A stretch of DNA of 64,000 bases, from positions 186,001 to 250,000 of the forward strand of contig JAEUUO010000010.1 of NCBI GenBank assembly GCA_016787575.1. The letters run 5' to 3'. Under the pieces are notes generated by a model that was not told where the DNA came from, did no database searches, and saw only the letters and a program-made list of their open reading frames with translations. Shown here in pieces: positions 53,915-63,137 of this stretch (position 1 is its first letter; every line of letters starts with the position of its first letter). Position numbers and translations under genes: made by a program. The stretch comes from Saprospiraceae bacterium (GTDB taxonomy: Bacteria > Bacteroidota > Bacteroidia > Chitinophagales > Saprospiraceae).

Positions 53915-56900
53915 ATGAGCTTGCGTTTTAACATTTTACATATTGTTTTTTTTACAGTATTTAGTTTCATTGACGGATATTCTCAATGCACCGGACTTTC
54001 AGCTGATGCCGGACCGGATCTTTTTACCTGCGACCCTAGCATGCCGGTTCAATTGATGGGTAGTTATTCTGGAAATCCGATGAAGTATTCCTGGACTCCA
54101 ACAACCTATCTCAGTGATCCAAATGCAACGGATCCTATTGTCAATGCACCTGTTGGAAAATACAAATACACATTTACAGTTGAGCAAGTCGGAACCACCA
54201 ACCTGATCCGCAACGGTGATTTTGAAGCAGGCAATTCAGGATTTACGCATGAGTATAGCTATGGCAGTCCTGGTGGCACTTTCGGCCCCGGTTGGTTGAG
54301 TGTCGGGCCGGATCCTTTTCCTTACAATAGCGGCTTTAGTCATTGTCCCGATCATACTTCAGGTTCCGGAAATATGTTGATCGTTGATGGACATACAGCC
54401 ACCAATGCAAAAGTTTGGTGTCAAAATGTTAGCGTTACCAATGGCACCACATACTTATTCCGCTTGTACGTAACAAGTGTTTATCCTGTATCACCCTGTG
54501 TGCTTAATATTCAAGCCAATGGGGTATCTATAGGTACAGTAACCGCAGGAGCTTTGTGCGATTGGATTGAATTTGAAGCATGCTTTAAAGCGAATTCCGG
54601 TACAGTAGAAATGTGCATTCGTGAAACTACTGGAGTTGGCTTTGGGAATGACTTTGCCATAGATGATATTGAAATGTATGAAAAATGCATGGATGATGAT
54701 GAAGTCATGGTAGAAGTGGTTGATCTTAAAGCGCGTATTGAAGTCCCAAAACTTCCCAAATGTGCTTCTGATATTTTTGATCTGAATGCTATCGGTTCGT
54801 CTGCAGGCCCGAACATTACTTATGAATGGAGTACAGTGGGCGGGAAAATCGTTTCACAGAATGGCCTGACTGCCCGAGGACAAGGAAGTGGAACCTACAT
54901 CATCAAAGTAACTTATAAAAATGGCAACGTTATCTGTGAAAAAGAAGCTGAGATTGACGTAACAGCTTCGGATGATTTGGAAGGCACTTTAGAAGTGGAA
55001 GGCATTGCCAATTGCAATTCAGATACTATTGTATTAAAAGCAAATCCACTCAATGGCAGCGGGCAGTTTACTTTTAACTGGATCCCTGCAAATAAAATTC
55101 ATCGGGGTAGAAATGACTCCATCGCTTATGTGACAGAAGCAGGTATTTATAAAGTGGTTATTATCGATGCAAATTCAGGCTGTGAGTTGGAATTGCAGGA
55201 GGTAGTTGTTTCAGATACCCTACACCCTAGCCTCAAACTTTCAGGAGATACGCTGTTAAATTGCATCCGCAACAATGCCTTGTTAACAGGAAGTCCATTT
55301 GATACCACAAAATATACGTATGAGTGGATACTTCCAAATAATTCCAAACTTCGAAATGAAGACAGTTTGGTTACATCCATTGAAGGAAATTATCAACTTC
55401 GAATTACAGATAAAACAAATAAGTGCTTTACAGACAAATCCATACTTTTAAAAAAGGATACCTTAATTCCTAATCTGGAACTAGGACCTGATCTGATTCT
55501 GGATTGCATACAGTCAAATGTCAACATTCAAGCAAGTGGAAATAATCCAAATCAGTCAATCGATTATTTTTGGAAATTACCTTCTGGAAATTTGCCAGCA
55601 GAATCCATGTTGAATACAAAAACAGAAACAAAGGCTGGCAAAGTCATACTTTCAGCAGTTAACAAAGTAAACGGATGTTCTGCATCTGACAGTTTACTGA
55701 TTGTTGATAGCCGAAAACTTCCTGCTGTTGATGCAGGTCTGGGTGGCACTTTAACATGCACAGTCCTGCAATTGCAATTAAACGCAAATGGAACCAAAAC
55801 GGATTCCACAACTTATTTTTGGACAAGTTCTACAGGAACTATTCTATCAGGAGGCAACACCTTAACCCCTCTGATTAATTCATCTGGTTGGTATGTCATT
55901 CACGTTATTGATACAACCAATCATTGCAGCTCCACTGATTCTGTTTTTATAGATCAAAATAAAATTACGCCCAATGCCCAGCTCGGCCCGGGTTTAAATT
56001 TTACATGCTCAGATACTTTAATTGCAATTGATGGCAGCCTTTCCTCAAGTGGAAATCAAATAAAATATTTTTGGTTTACAAACAATGGAAACATAGGTAG
56101 TGGACAAGGAAGTAACAAACTATATGTCCGCTCTGCTGGTGATTATTCTTTGGTAGTACAAGATACCGTCAATGGTTGTACCGATACTGCAATTATAAAT
56201 GTAAAACCAGATTTGAATGCACCAATTGCAAGTATTGCTTTTCCGGACACCTTGAGTTGTAAAAAAAATAGTATTAACTTATTTGGAACAGCAAACTCAC
56301 CGGTAGGAAATCAGATTCAATTTAATTGGATTGCTGATCAAGGTCAGTCTATTCAAAATGCAGGGAGTTTAAATCCTACGATCACCCAGGCAGGAGATTA
56401 TAGCTTGTCTGTTAAAGATTTGGTCAATGGATGTAGTACACTGGTTAAAGTAAATGTATTGATTGATACCATTCCCCCTCAATTAAATGCAGGACTTGAC
56501 CTTATTTGGAATTGCAGTACCAGTCAACAAAATTTACAAGCAAGCAGTAGCACCACCAATCACTCCTTGCAATACAATTGGTCGACAGTGAATGGGTTGC
56601 TTATTGGACCTGCAAATTCATCTGCCACCGTTGCTGGGAGTCCGGGAAGCTATTTTGTAACATGCATCGATCAGGTGAATGGATGTCAATCTGTGGATCA
56701 AATAACGATCATTCCTGATTTAACAAAGCCTGTTGCAGCAATTTCAAATCCGGACACGCTGACTTGTATTAAAAGATTGTTGACATTGAATGGACAAGGA
56801 TCAAGTACAGGGAATCGTTATACTTACCAATGGACTCAAGTCAACGGAAATATTGTAGGCCCTGTAAATGGTCTCAATATTCAGTTAGACAAATCCGGAA

Positions 56901-57556
56901 TATACATATTGCGTGTAATAGATACCCTAAACCATTGCGAAGATTCAACACAAGTATTGATACTTGAAGACATACAAAAACCTATTATTGAAGCTGGTGC
57001 AAATACACAATTAAATTGTGCTACTACTGATTTAACATTAAATGGACAAATCAACAATCCAAAAGGTTCTGAAATTATAATATGGACCAGTCCACAAGGA
57101 AATTTTACCAGTCCAACAAATGCTCTTCAGGTAAAAATAAACAAGCCGGGCAGTTATTATTTACAGATTACCAATGCTGCGAATGGATGCATCAGTACAG
57201 ATTCCTTGGTTGTAAGTCAGATCAATGATTTACAAGTTCGTGCATCTGGACAATTTGAATTGACTTGTACAATTAAAGATGGAATTCTAATTGGGAATGT
57301 ACAAAATGGAAACGGTGCTGAGAATTTAAATTGGAGTACAACTCAAGGAAATATTATTGGAACCAATAATATGCTAACTGTCAAAGTTGACAAGCCAGGG
57401 GTCTATTATTTCCGTGCGCAAAATCCTGGAAATGCTTGTATGGGATTAGACTCTGTTGTTGTAACAGAAAACACCAATGTGCCGACAGCAATAGACTATA
57501 GTATCGAACAACCAAAATGTCCCGGAGATTCCTGGAATTTAACTCAATCAAATTAG
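53915..57556 (+). CDS. Giant PKD/Ig-repeat adhesin, N-terminal part (frameshifted gene)
   Basis: 1213 aa up to a premature TAG. After a signal peptide (about 1-22) comes a Cys-containing PKD-like unit, then a jelly-roll CBM-like domain (about 88-245: NLIRNGDFEAGN...FAIDDIEMYE). About ten Ig/PKD-like units of about 90-100 residues follow, each with LxCxxxxxxLxG at the start, W in the middle and NGCxxxD at the end (for example DLVNGCSTLVKV, QVNGCQSVDQI). The frame stops at PKCPGDSWNLTQSN, in the middle of a SprB-type unit. The missing end, including the sorting domain, continues in another frame at 57552. If truncated as read, the product would lack its T9SS signal. See the frameshift entry. 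Confidence 0.85.
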   Translation: MSLRFNILHIVFFTVFSFIDGYSQCTGLSADAGPDLFTCDPSMPVQLMGSYSGNPMKYSWTPTTYLSDPNATDPIVNAPVGKYKYTFTVEQVGTTNLIRNGDFEAGNSGFTHEYSYGSPGGTFGPGWLSVGPDPFPYNSGFSHCPDHTSGSGNMLIVDGHTATNAKVWCQNVSVTNGTTYLFRLYVTSVYPVSPCVLNIQANGVSIGTVTAGALCDWIEFEACFKANSGTVEMCIRETTGVGFGNDFAIDDIEMYEKCMDDDEVMVEVVDLKARIEVPKLPKCASDIFDLNAIGSSAGPNITYEWSTVGGKIVSQNGLTARGQGSGTYIIKVTYKNGNVICEKEAEIDVTASDDLEGTLEVEGIANCNSDTIVLKANPLNGSGQFTFNWIPANKIHRGRNDSIAYVTEAGIYKVVIIDANSGCELELQEVVVSDTLHPSLKLSGDTLLNCIRNNALLTGSPFDTTKYTYEWILPNNSKLRNEDSLVTSIEGNYQLRITDKTNKCFTDKSILLKKDTLIPNLELGPDLILDCIQSNVNIQASGNNPNQSIDYFWKLPSGNLPAESMLNTKTETKAGKVILSAVNKVNGCSASDSLLIVDSRKLPAVDAGLGGTLTCTVLQLQLNANGTKTDSTTYFWTSSTGTILSGGNTLTPLINSSGWYVIHVIDTTNHCSSTDSVFIDQNKITPNAQLGPGLNFTCSDTLIAIDGSLSSSGNQIKYFWFTNNGNIGSGQGSNKLYVRSAGDYSLVVQDTVNGCTDTAIINVKPDLNAPIASIAFPDTLSCKKNSINLFGTANSPVGNQIQFNWIADQGQSIQNAGSLNPTITQAGDYSLSVKDLVNGCSTLVKVNVLIDTIPPQLNAGLDLIWNCSTSQQNLQASSSTTNHSLQYNWSTVNGLLIGPANSSATVAGSPGSYFVTCIDQVNGCQSVDQITIIPDLTKPVAAISNPDTLTCIKRLLTLNGQGSSTGNRYTYQWTQVNGNIVGPVNGLNIQLDKSGIYILRVIDTLNHCEDSTQVLILEDIQKPIIEAGANTQLNCATTDLTLNGQINNPKGSEIIIWTSPQGNFTSPTNALQVKINKPGSYYLQITNAANGCISTDSLVVSQINDLQVRASGQFELTCTIKDGILIGNVQNGNGAENLNWSTTQGNIIGTNNMLTVKVDKPGVYYFRAQNPGNACMGLDSVVVTENTNVPTAIDYSIEQPKCPGDSWNLTQSN
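57544..57551 (+). other. Frameshift site: 4-bp tandem duplication TCAATCAA
   Basis: Deleting one TCAA restores a single frame from 53915 to 58253 and repairs the SprB unit (CPGDSWNLTQIRGGEKPLRY). The reconstructed protein would be about 1444 aa. It could be a real recent mutation, a reversible switch, or an assembly error. Confidence 0.8.
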
Positions 57557-57572
57557 GGGTGGAGAAAAACCA

Positions 57573-58253
57573 TTGCGTTATTTTTTAGACAATCAGGAAT
57601 TTTTCAACAATCAATTTAGTGGAAACATTTCCGGAAATCATCAGCTACGTGTTGTAGATAAAAACGCTTGTGAAATTACATCCAACTTCAACATCCAGCA
57701 ACCCATAGGATTAAGTGTACAATTAACACCACTGGTCAGATTGCAATCCGGAGAAAATTATACGATCCAGCCAGTGTATTCAATTCCAAAAGATTCCATT
57801 GCAAGTTTTGAATGGAGCCCCTCTGATTTTTTAAGCTGCAGCAATTGTGAATCGCCACAAGTTTTAAAGCTGGACAAAGAAATTGAATACACGTTGACCA
57901 TTAGCAATAAAAATGGATGTACGGCAACTGCACGCATTCGATTTGAAGTTGTAAAACGAAACATCTGGTTTCCGAATGCCATTAGTCCAAATGGTGATAA
58001 TATCAATGACAGTTTTTATCCTGTTGTTACAGAGGATTCCTATAATGAAATAAGGTCCTTACAAATATTTGACCGGTGGGGCAACAGATTGTATGAGTCT
58101 CTGCATTTTCCACCCAATGATCCTAGTTATGGCTGGAAAGCGCGCGTTGATGGAGAAGTTGTAATTCCAGGAGTGTATGTCTATCTTTTAGAATTGGAAT
58201 GGAAAAATGGAGAAATCCAAAAGTTCTATGGTGATTTGAATGTAATCCGTTGA
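57573..58253 (+). CDS. Giant adhesin, C-terminal part with type B T9SS sorting domain
   Basis: The distal piece of the frameshifted adhesin, 226 aa from the first usable TTG, though the homologous frame is open from 57543. It holds the rest of a SprB repeat (LDNQEFFNNQF...GNHQLRVVDKNAC), a linker domain with SPSDFLSCSNCESPQ, and the gliding-motility C-terminal domain: WFPNAISPNGDNINDSFYPV, LQIFDRWGNRLYES, GVYVYLLELEW and FYGDLNVIR. It has no signal peptide of its own, so it is very unlikely to be an independent gene. Its intact sequence suggests the frameshift is recent or artefactual. It overlaps the next gene by 4 nt. Confidence 0.85.
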   Translation: MRYFLDNQEFFNNQFSGNISGNHQLRVVDKNACEITSNFNIQQPIGLSVQLTPLVRLQSGENYTIQPVYSIPKDSIASFEWSPSDFLSCSNCESPQVLKLDKEIEYTLTISNKNGCTATARIRFEVVKRNIWFPNAISPNGDNINDSFYPVVTEDSYNEIRSLQIFDRWGNRLYESLHFPPNDPSYGWKARVDGEVVIPGVYVYLLELEWKNGEIQKFYGDLNVIR

Positions 58254-58984
58254 CAAAATCACAAAATAATTTTGATCCTTCGGATCTCATTTTCTTTGAA
58301 AATGAAGATTACATCATTGCTAAAAAACCATTTGGATTGTTGTCAGAAGAAGATCCAGCAGGATCTATAAATCTTCGTCAAATTCTTGAAAAACACTTGC
58401 ATGATACATATCCAAAAAAGAAACAACTTATTTGTCAATTGGCCAACCGACTGGACAAGCCTGTCGGTGGACTTTTATTTTGTGCTAAAAAACAAAGTAT
58501 TTTAAAAGATCTGCAGGATAAATTCTTTAAACGCAGAGTCAGTAAATATTATCTGGCTGTGGTTGAAGGTACTCCTAAAAAATCCAAAGCCTTATTGGAA
58601 AATTATTTAATCAAATCAAATACTCAATTCAGAGCGGTAAGTGCTTCTCCGGATACACCTGGTGTTAAAATTGCCAGATTGCGATATGAAGTGGTCTGTA
58701 CCCAAGGCGATTTATGTTTACTAAAAATCCAAATTTTTACTGGCAAGTTTCATCAGATTCGATTTCAACTTTCTTGTTTGGGCCATCCTATTTGGAATGA
58801 TGAGTGGTATGGTGCCAAGCGCATGATACCATCAATTAAAATAGGTCTTTACAGTTATTTTTTAGGTTTTGACGAGCCCAAAACAGAAATCCGGAAAGAA
58901 TTTCGTTGTTTGCCGGAATTATCCGAACCCTGGAATTTATTTGATGCGGATTGGAAAGATCGGCTTGCAATGTTGGATGATTGA
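58250..58984 (+). CDS. RluA-family pseudouridine synthase
   Basis: 244 aa from TTG 58250 (the TTGA overlaps the previous stop; no ATG is near). Motif I is the ENEDYIIAKKPFGLLS strand. The catalytic ANRLDKPVGGLLFCAK holds the Asp of the RLD motif, with Ala-Asn in place of the usual His before RLD. KYYLAVVEG and TGKFHQIRFQLSCLGHPI (RxQxR-like) follow. There is no S4 domain, so it resembles short RluA/RsuA-like stand-alone enzymes that modify uridine in rRNA or tRNA. The target is not predictable. The tail KEFRCLPELSEPWNLFDA is less conserved. Confidence 0.88.
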   Translation: MTKSQNNFDPSDLIFFENEDYIIAKKPFGLLSEEDPAGSINLRQILEKHLHDTYPKKKQLICQLANRLDKPVGGLLFCAKKQSILKDLQDKFFKRRVSKYYLAVVEGTPKKSKALLENYLIKSNTQFRAVSASPDTPGVKIARLRYEVVCTQGDLCLLKIQIFTGKFHQIRFQLSCLGHPIWNDEWYGAKRMIPSIKIGLYSYFLGFDEPKTEIRKEFRCLPELSEPWNLFDADWKDRLAMLDD

Positions 58985-59021
58985 CTTCTGATTCCTAATT
59001 ATTGAATAATGATTTGAGGCT

Positions 59022-59120
59022 GGAGGATAAAGGATAAGAGGAAAAGAGGATAAGAGGATAAGAGGAAATAAATACATAAGCTAATCCGCTTTTTTAGATT
59101 ATAGACTACAGACTGTAGGT
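59022..59120. repeat. Purine octads and TAGACTA heptads
   Basis: GGATAAGA-type 8-nt units (59022-59068) are followed, after a short AT-rich spacer, by 7-nt units around TATAGACTACAGACTGTAG (about 59099-59119). This is the same pair of elements in the same order as at 40525-40656. Non-coding, between convergent genes. Confidence 0.55.
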
Positions 59121-59146
59121 ATTTTGTCAGCTTAATAGCTTAAAAA

Positions 59147-59806
59147 TTACTCTTCAAACAGCTTACATATAACAGCAGCTAAAATAGCTCCCAATACAGG
59201 TGCAATCAGATAAATCCATAATTGACTTAGGTTACCTGAAACCAGTGCTGGAGCCAAACTGCGGGCTGGATTCATGGAAGCGCCACTTATAGGTCCAGCG
59301 AATAACGCTTCCAGGCCAACCGTTGCACCTACTGCTATTCCAGCCATCATGCCTTTTTCTTTAGAACCGTGCGAAACATTTATAATTACCAGCATTAATA
59401 ACAGGCTGAGAATTAATTCCAAAATAAAACTTTGCATCATAGATCCTGAAGGAATCGTTGCACCAAGGTTTATATTTTCAGGAAATAAAATTTGCAGCAA
59501 CAAACTTGCTAACAATGCACCTAAAATTTGAAACACGACATAGGGTAATAAAAATTGCAATTTAAATCGACCAGAAATGAGAAAACCAATAGTAACCGCT
59601 GGATTGAGATGTGCTCCAGAAAGAGATCCAAACGCGTAAATCATTGCCAATACTATAAGCCCAAAGGTCATGGCAATGCCAACATGTGTGACTTGACCAT
59701 TGGTTTGATCATTGATAATTATTGCACCAGTTCCACAAAATACCAGAGCAAAGCTTCCAATACACTCTGCCAAATAGATCCTATTCAAACGCAAGGCATT
59801 AAGCAT
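59147..59806 (-). CDS. Aquaporin (MIP family), AqpS-like context
   Basis: 219 aa with six helices and both half-helix motifs: SGAHLNPAVT (NPA about 68-70) and SGASMNPARS (with the selectivity-filter Arg). GSFALVFCGTGAIII is the first helix. By hand alignment the position of the AqpZ filter His appears to be Ala, so a wider pore than a strict water channel is possible. It lies 10 nt after arsC. In Sinorhizobium an aquaporin beside arsC (AqpS) exports arsenite produced by the reductase. The same role is inferred here, with plain water or glycerol transport as the alternative. Confidence 0.9.
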   Translation of the reverse strand: MLNALRLNRIYLAECIGSFALVFCGTGAIIINDQTNGQVTHVGIAMTFGLIVLAMIYAFGSLSGAHLNPAVTIGFLISGRFKLQFLLPYVVFQILGALLASLLLQILFPENINLGATIPSGSMMQSFILELILSLLLMLVIINVSHGSKEKGMMAGIAVGATVGLEALFAGPISGASMNPARSLAPALVSGNLSQLWIYLIAPVLGAILAAVICKLFEE

Positions 59807-59816
59807 AACTTACATT

Positions 59817-60248
59817 TTATTTATTGGAATTCAGTTTAATAAAATCCAGTACAGCTTGTTTGATTTGGTCCCTCACCAAAATTGTTTGATTTAATTTTTC
59901 TACAGGATTTCCTTTTAGCTGAGAAGGATCTTGAAAATCCCAACTGAACTTTTTGTTAACGCCAGGAAATACAGGACATTTATCTGCACTGGAAGCATCA
60001 CAAACTGTTATAACATAATCAAAGGAAGTTCCCTTTTCAAAATAATCAAAAACTGATTTTGTAAGATTCTTTGAAATATCTACTCCGTCTAAAGCCATTG
60101 CATTAATAGCTAGTGGGTTGAGTGTTCCCGGTTCAAGACCCGCGCTAAACACTTCGTAAGCAGCTCCACCTAATTTCTTCAAATAAGCTTCCGCCATTTG
60201 GCTGCGAGCAGAATTGTGTATGCATAAAAACAAAACTCTTTTGGGCAT
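59817..60248 (-). CDS. arsC: Arsenate reductase ArsC (LMW phosphatase type)
   Basis: 143 aa. The P-loop LFLCIHNSARSQMAEAYL has the nucleophile Cys9 (CxxNxxRS form typical of arsenate reductases). The resolving cysteines lie in VITVCDASSADKCPVFPG (Cys83 and Cys91), matching the thioredoxin-coupled S. aureus pI258 class. FSWDFQDPSQLKG is the usual DP motif. It reduces As(V) to As(III). A LMW tyrosine phosphatase would lack the two extra Cys. It has a clear promoter box at 60264 and is followed by the aquaporin gene. Confidence 0.93.
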   Translation of the reverse strand: MPKRVLFLCIHNSARSQMAEAYLKKLGGAAYEVFSAGLEPGTLNPLAINAMALDGVDISKNLTKSVFDYFEKGTSFDYVITVCDASSADKCPVFPGVNKKFSWDFQDPSQLKGNPVEKLNQTILVRDQIKQAVLDFIKLNSNK

Positions 60249-60263
60249 ATTCCTTATTTATCG

Positions 60264-60271
60264 CAAAAATA
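60264..60271 (-). promoter_or_regulatory. Bacteroidota -7 promoter box
   Basis: On the minus strand this reads TATTTTTG (TAnnTTTG), 16 nt before the arsC ATG. No ArsR gene or clear operator is in view. Confidence 0.5.
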
Positions 60272-60281
60272 CGATAGTATC

Positions 60282-60405
60282 AATTAAGAATTAAGAATTA
60301 AGAATTAAGAATTAAGAGATAAGAGTTAAGAGTTAAGAATTAAGGATTAAGGATTAAGGATTAAAAATTGTGAAATCCTTAATTTTTAATTCTTAATTCT
60401 TAATT
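60282..60405. repeat. AATTAAG heptameric repeat array with inverted arm
   Basis: From 60282 about eleven 7-nt units occur: ATTAAGA, then AGTTAAG and finally GATTAAG variants, up to about 60364. A complementary CTTAATT-type array (60378-60405) follows and runs into the stop codon of the S9 peptidase gene. The arms 60282-60308 and 60379-60405 can pair with about one mismatch, making a long AT-rich hairpin. It fills the whole gap between arsC and the peptidase. Confidence 0.8.
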
Positions 60406-63085
60406 AACTTTTCTTCAGCGTTGCCTTCATAGTAGCGCCATTTAATTCCGGCAAGGAGATTTCGTATTGCAGAGGCATTGCATGAGCTCCTTTAGAAATC
60501 CATACATTCATTTCACCGGCGTCACCATTTGCAGGACTCAATTTTACTTTATAGCAATCTTTGCCTTGGATCATTTCGGATCCTTTGACTTCAACCAGAT
60601 AAAATTTTTCAGCCATAGTTTGTAAATCCAAATTGCGAATCTGAGCTGAATATCCATCTGCCAAGGGCATGGTTGCAATAATAAAAAATGCACCCGGACC
60701 ATCTGCTTTACACAATCCAGTGGTTGTAACCTGCAAAGGTGTTTTTGTACCACTCATATTCATTCTGCCATCAATGCGCTTGTCGCTGTAATTCAATTCT
60801 ATGTTGATCGGACCATTGTCTATTTGACGGGAAATGGGGCTTAAGTTTTCTTTATTTAAATTAACTTTATCCACCATCTCGCCCATGGGCATTTTAGTTT
60901 CTTCTATAATTCTCCAGTTAGCTCCGGAATCAATAATAGTCGTTATCTGATCAAATTCCATTTCCTGCCCCATCATATCCATTTTTACATCAAACACATA
61001 TTTTCCAGGATGCAAACTGATGGTAGTCATGGAATCCATAGCAGGTTCATCCGGTTTAATTTCAATTTTCTTTGGCAAGCTAACTGTAGCAGGATCAACC
61101 GTAATTTCTTTTAATCTTTTTGCCACATCCTCTCCCATCGATTCCTGATAGCGTCCTCCTAAATAATCAGCAAAAAACTTTTCAGCGGCGGCTAAAAATG
61201 CCATGTTATTGACCGGTCTTGCAAATCCATGTCCTTCATCCGGAGCGCAGATATATTCAACAGGTATCTTTGCTTGATTCATAGCATATACGATCTGATC
61301 CGATTCTACTTTTTTAACCCGTGGGTCATTGGCCCCTTGAACAACCATTAAAGGAGTTTTGATTTTATCTACAGAAAATAAAGGTGATTGACGTTTTAAC
61401 TGAGCTTCCCCTTCTGGATTGGTTGGATCTCCCATCCTTAAATGGAAAATTTTACGACCGGCTTCCCAATAAGGTGGAATAGAATTTAAAAGTGTCAATA
61501 AACTTGATGGACCAACAATAGAAATTGCACAGGCATATAAATCCGGTGTAAATGTAACGCCGGCTAATGTTGCATAACCCCCATAAGAACCACCCATAAT
61601 TCCTACTCTATGAGGATCCACAATTCCTTTTGAAATTAAGTACTTAACCCCCCAAGTAATGTCATCTTGCATTTTATCACCCCATTGGCGATTGCCTGCA
61701 TCCAAAAATTTCTTTCCATAACCTGTTGAACCTCTAAAATTCATTTGCAATACGGCATACCCACGATTTGCTAAAAACTGAGCATATGCATCATAACCCC
61801 AACCATCGCGAGCCCATGGACCGCCGTGTGGATTTACAATCAATGGCAATAGTTTTGGAGTTAGACCTTTAGGCAGGGTCAAATATGCAGGAATTTCCAA
61901 ACCATCTGAAGATTTGTAACTGATAGGTTTCATTGGAGACAAATCTGTATTTGTCAATTTAGGTCTTGGTCTGTATTGGAATTTTGTTTTTCTTGTCGTG
62001 CGATCGAATGAATATACTGCTCCATTGTCAGTATCACTATAAACTGCAATCAAATATAATTTTTCATCTTTTGTGGAAGAATTAAAACTGATTTCCAAGC
62101 CATTAAATGCCTTTCTTAAATCTTTATAATCAGTTTCAAATTTTTTATCTTTCCAATAAATTCTTGTTTTTTCATCTTCATAATAAGTTGCAATTATCCG
62201 ATTGTCAATATCAGAAAACGAAACACTTCCAAAATCAACCCGTTTCTTTGGATCTGATTCAATGACTTCTTCAACTTTTGTAGTAACGTTGAGCGTTATT
62301 AATTTAGATAAATCTTGTTTAGCTCCTTTGTTTGTAACCATGTATACCCGCTGTCCGTCTTCATGGAAATTAACACAATACGCTGATTCCAATGGACCAC
62401 AGGAATAGATTAAATTAAATCCTTTTGGATCCACTCTTAATATATCAGTTGAACCATCCGGATTGGTACGTTCTGCGAGACGCAATTTGTCTCTGCGGTC
62501 AAAAACCCATCCTGTAATTCGATCCGTATTGGTACGTAACAATTTTAAATCACCTGTAGATATTTTCAACTCATACAGATCATGCCAGGACGCATCCCGA
62601 TCGTTGAGTCCAACATACAATAAATCCGGATTGCTTTTTGGAACGGAATAAATGTAAGCGCGTGTGCGTTCCTTATTTGTCAAATTTCGTGAAACCGGAA
62701 CCTCTTTTCCTTCTTCCGGTTTTTCTGTTGGGCTTACAGCATACACCTGAAAATTTTCATCGCCTCCTTTATCTTGAACGTATAAAATATATTTGCTGTT
62801 TCTTGACCAGAAATAAGAAGAAATCGGTCTTTTTTCATCAGCAGTCAATGGCTTTGCAGTTTCAAATGCTGCGTCAGTTTTCTTAACCCAAATATTACGA
62901 GTACCATTTAATGGTTTGATAAAACTCATAAACTTGCCATCGGGAGAAAGTTGTGAACCAGAAATTTCCGGATCTCCGAAAAACAACTCACGATCAATTA
63001 GTGGTGGTTGAACCTTGGCATTTGATTTCTGAGCAGAAATACTTGTCATTGTACAAATCATCATTACAAAAAGTAAAAGTTTCAT
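60404..63085 (-). CDS. S9-family prolyl oligopeptidase with extra C-terminal domain
   Basis: 893 aa with a signal peptide (about 1-19, ...TMTSISAQ). Residues about 25-380 form the beta-propeller (PEISGSQLSPDGKFMSFIKP, YFWSRNSKYILYVQDKGGDE). Residues about 385-650 form the alpha/beta-hydrolase peptidase domain with LIVNPHGGPWARDGWGYD, catalytic Ser500 in MGGSYGGYATLAG, Asp in VVQGANDPRV and His in APDEGHGFA. Residues about 680-893 are an additional beta-rich domain (KYVFDVKMDMMGQEMEFDQI, GKDCYKVKLSP, MNVWISKGAHAMPLQYE) that resembles DUF3108-like LolA/LppX-type sheets. The protein should be periplasmic and cleave short peptides. The extra domain is unusual. Confidence 0.92.
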   Translation of the reverse strand: MKLLLFVMMICTMTSISAQKSNAKVQPPLIDRELFFGDPEISGSQLSPDGKFMSFIKPLNGTRNIWVKKTDAAFETAKPLTADEKRPISSYFWSRNSKYILYVQDKGGDENFQVYAVSPTEKPEEGKEVPVSRNLTNKERTRAYIYSVPKSNPDLLYVGLNDRDASWHDLYELKISTGDLKLLRTNTDRITGWVFDRRDKLRLAERTNPDGSTDILRVDPKGFNLIYSCGPLESAYCVNFHEDGQRVYMVTNKGAKQDLSKLITLNVTTKVEEVIESDPKKRVDFGSVSFSDIDNRIIATYYEDEKTRIYWKDKKFETDYKDLRKAFNGLEISFNSSTKDEKLYLIAVYSDTDNGAVYSFDRTTRKTKFQYRPRPKLTNTDLSPMKPISYKSSDGLEIPAYLTLPKGLTPKLLPLIVNPHGGPWARDGWGYDAYAQFLANRGYAVLQMNFRGSTGYGKKFLDAGNRQWGDKMQDDITWGVKYLISKGIVDPHRVGIMGGSYGGYATLAGVTFTPDLYACAISIVGPSSLLTLLNSIPPYWEAGRKIFHLRMGDPTNPEGEAQLKRQSPLFSVDKIKTPLMVVQGANDPRVKKVESDQIVYAMNQAKIPVEYICAPDEGHGFARPVNNMAFLAAAEKFFADYLGGRYQESMGEDVAKRLKEITVDPATVSLPKKIEIKPDEPAMDSMTTISLHPGKYVFDVKMDMMGQEMEFDQITTIIDSGANWRIIEETKMPMGEMVDKVNLNKENLSPISRQIDNGPINIELNYSDKRIDGRMNMSGTKTPLQVTTTGLCKADGPGAFFIIATMPLADGYSAQIRNLDLQTMAEKFYLVEVKGSEMIQGKDCYKVKLSPANGDAGEMNVWISKGAHAMPLQYEISLPELNGATMKATLKKS

Positions 63086-63137
63086 TTTTAAAAATTAATC
63101 AATTATTAATTCGGAAAACAGGCTCGGTTTGGCTGGT

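Noticed and set aside
60282..60405. Small coding gene or CRISPR
   Set aside because: Heptamer repeats with rapid drift and frequent stops; no spacers.
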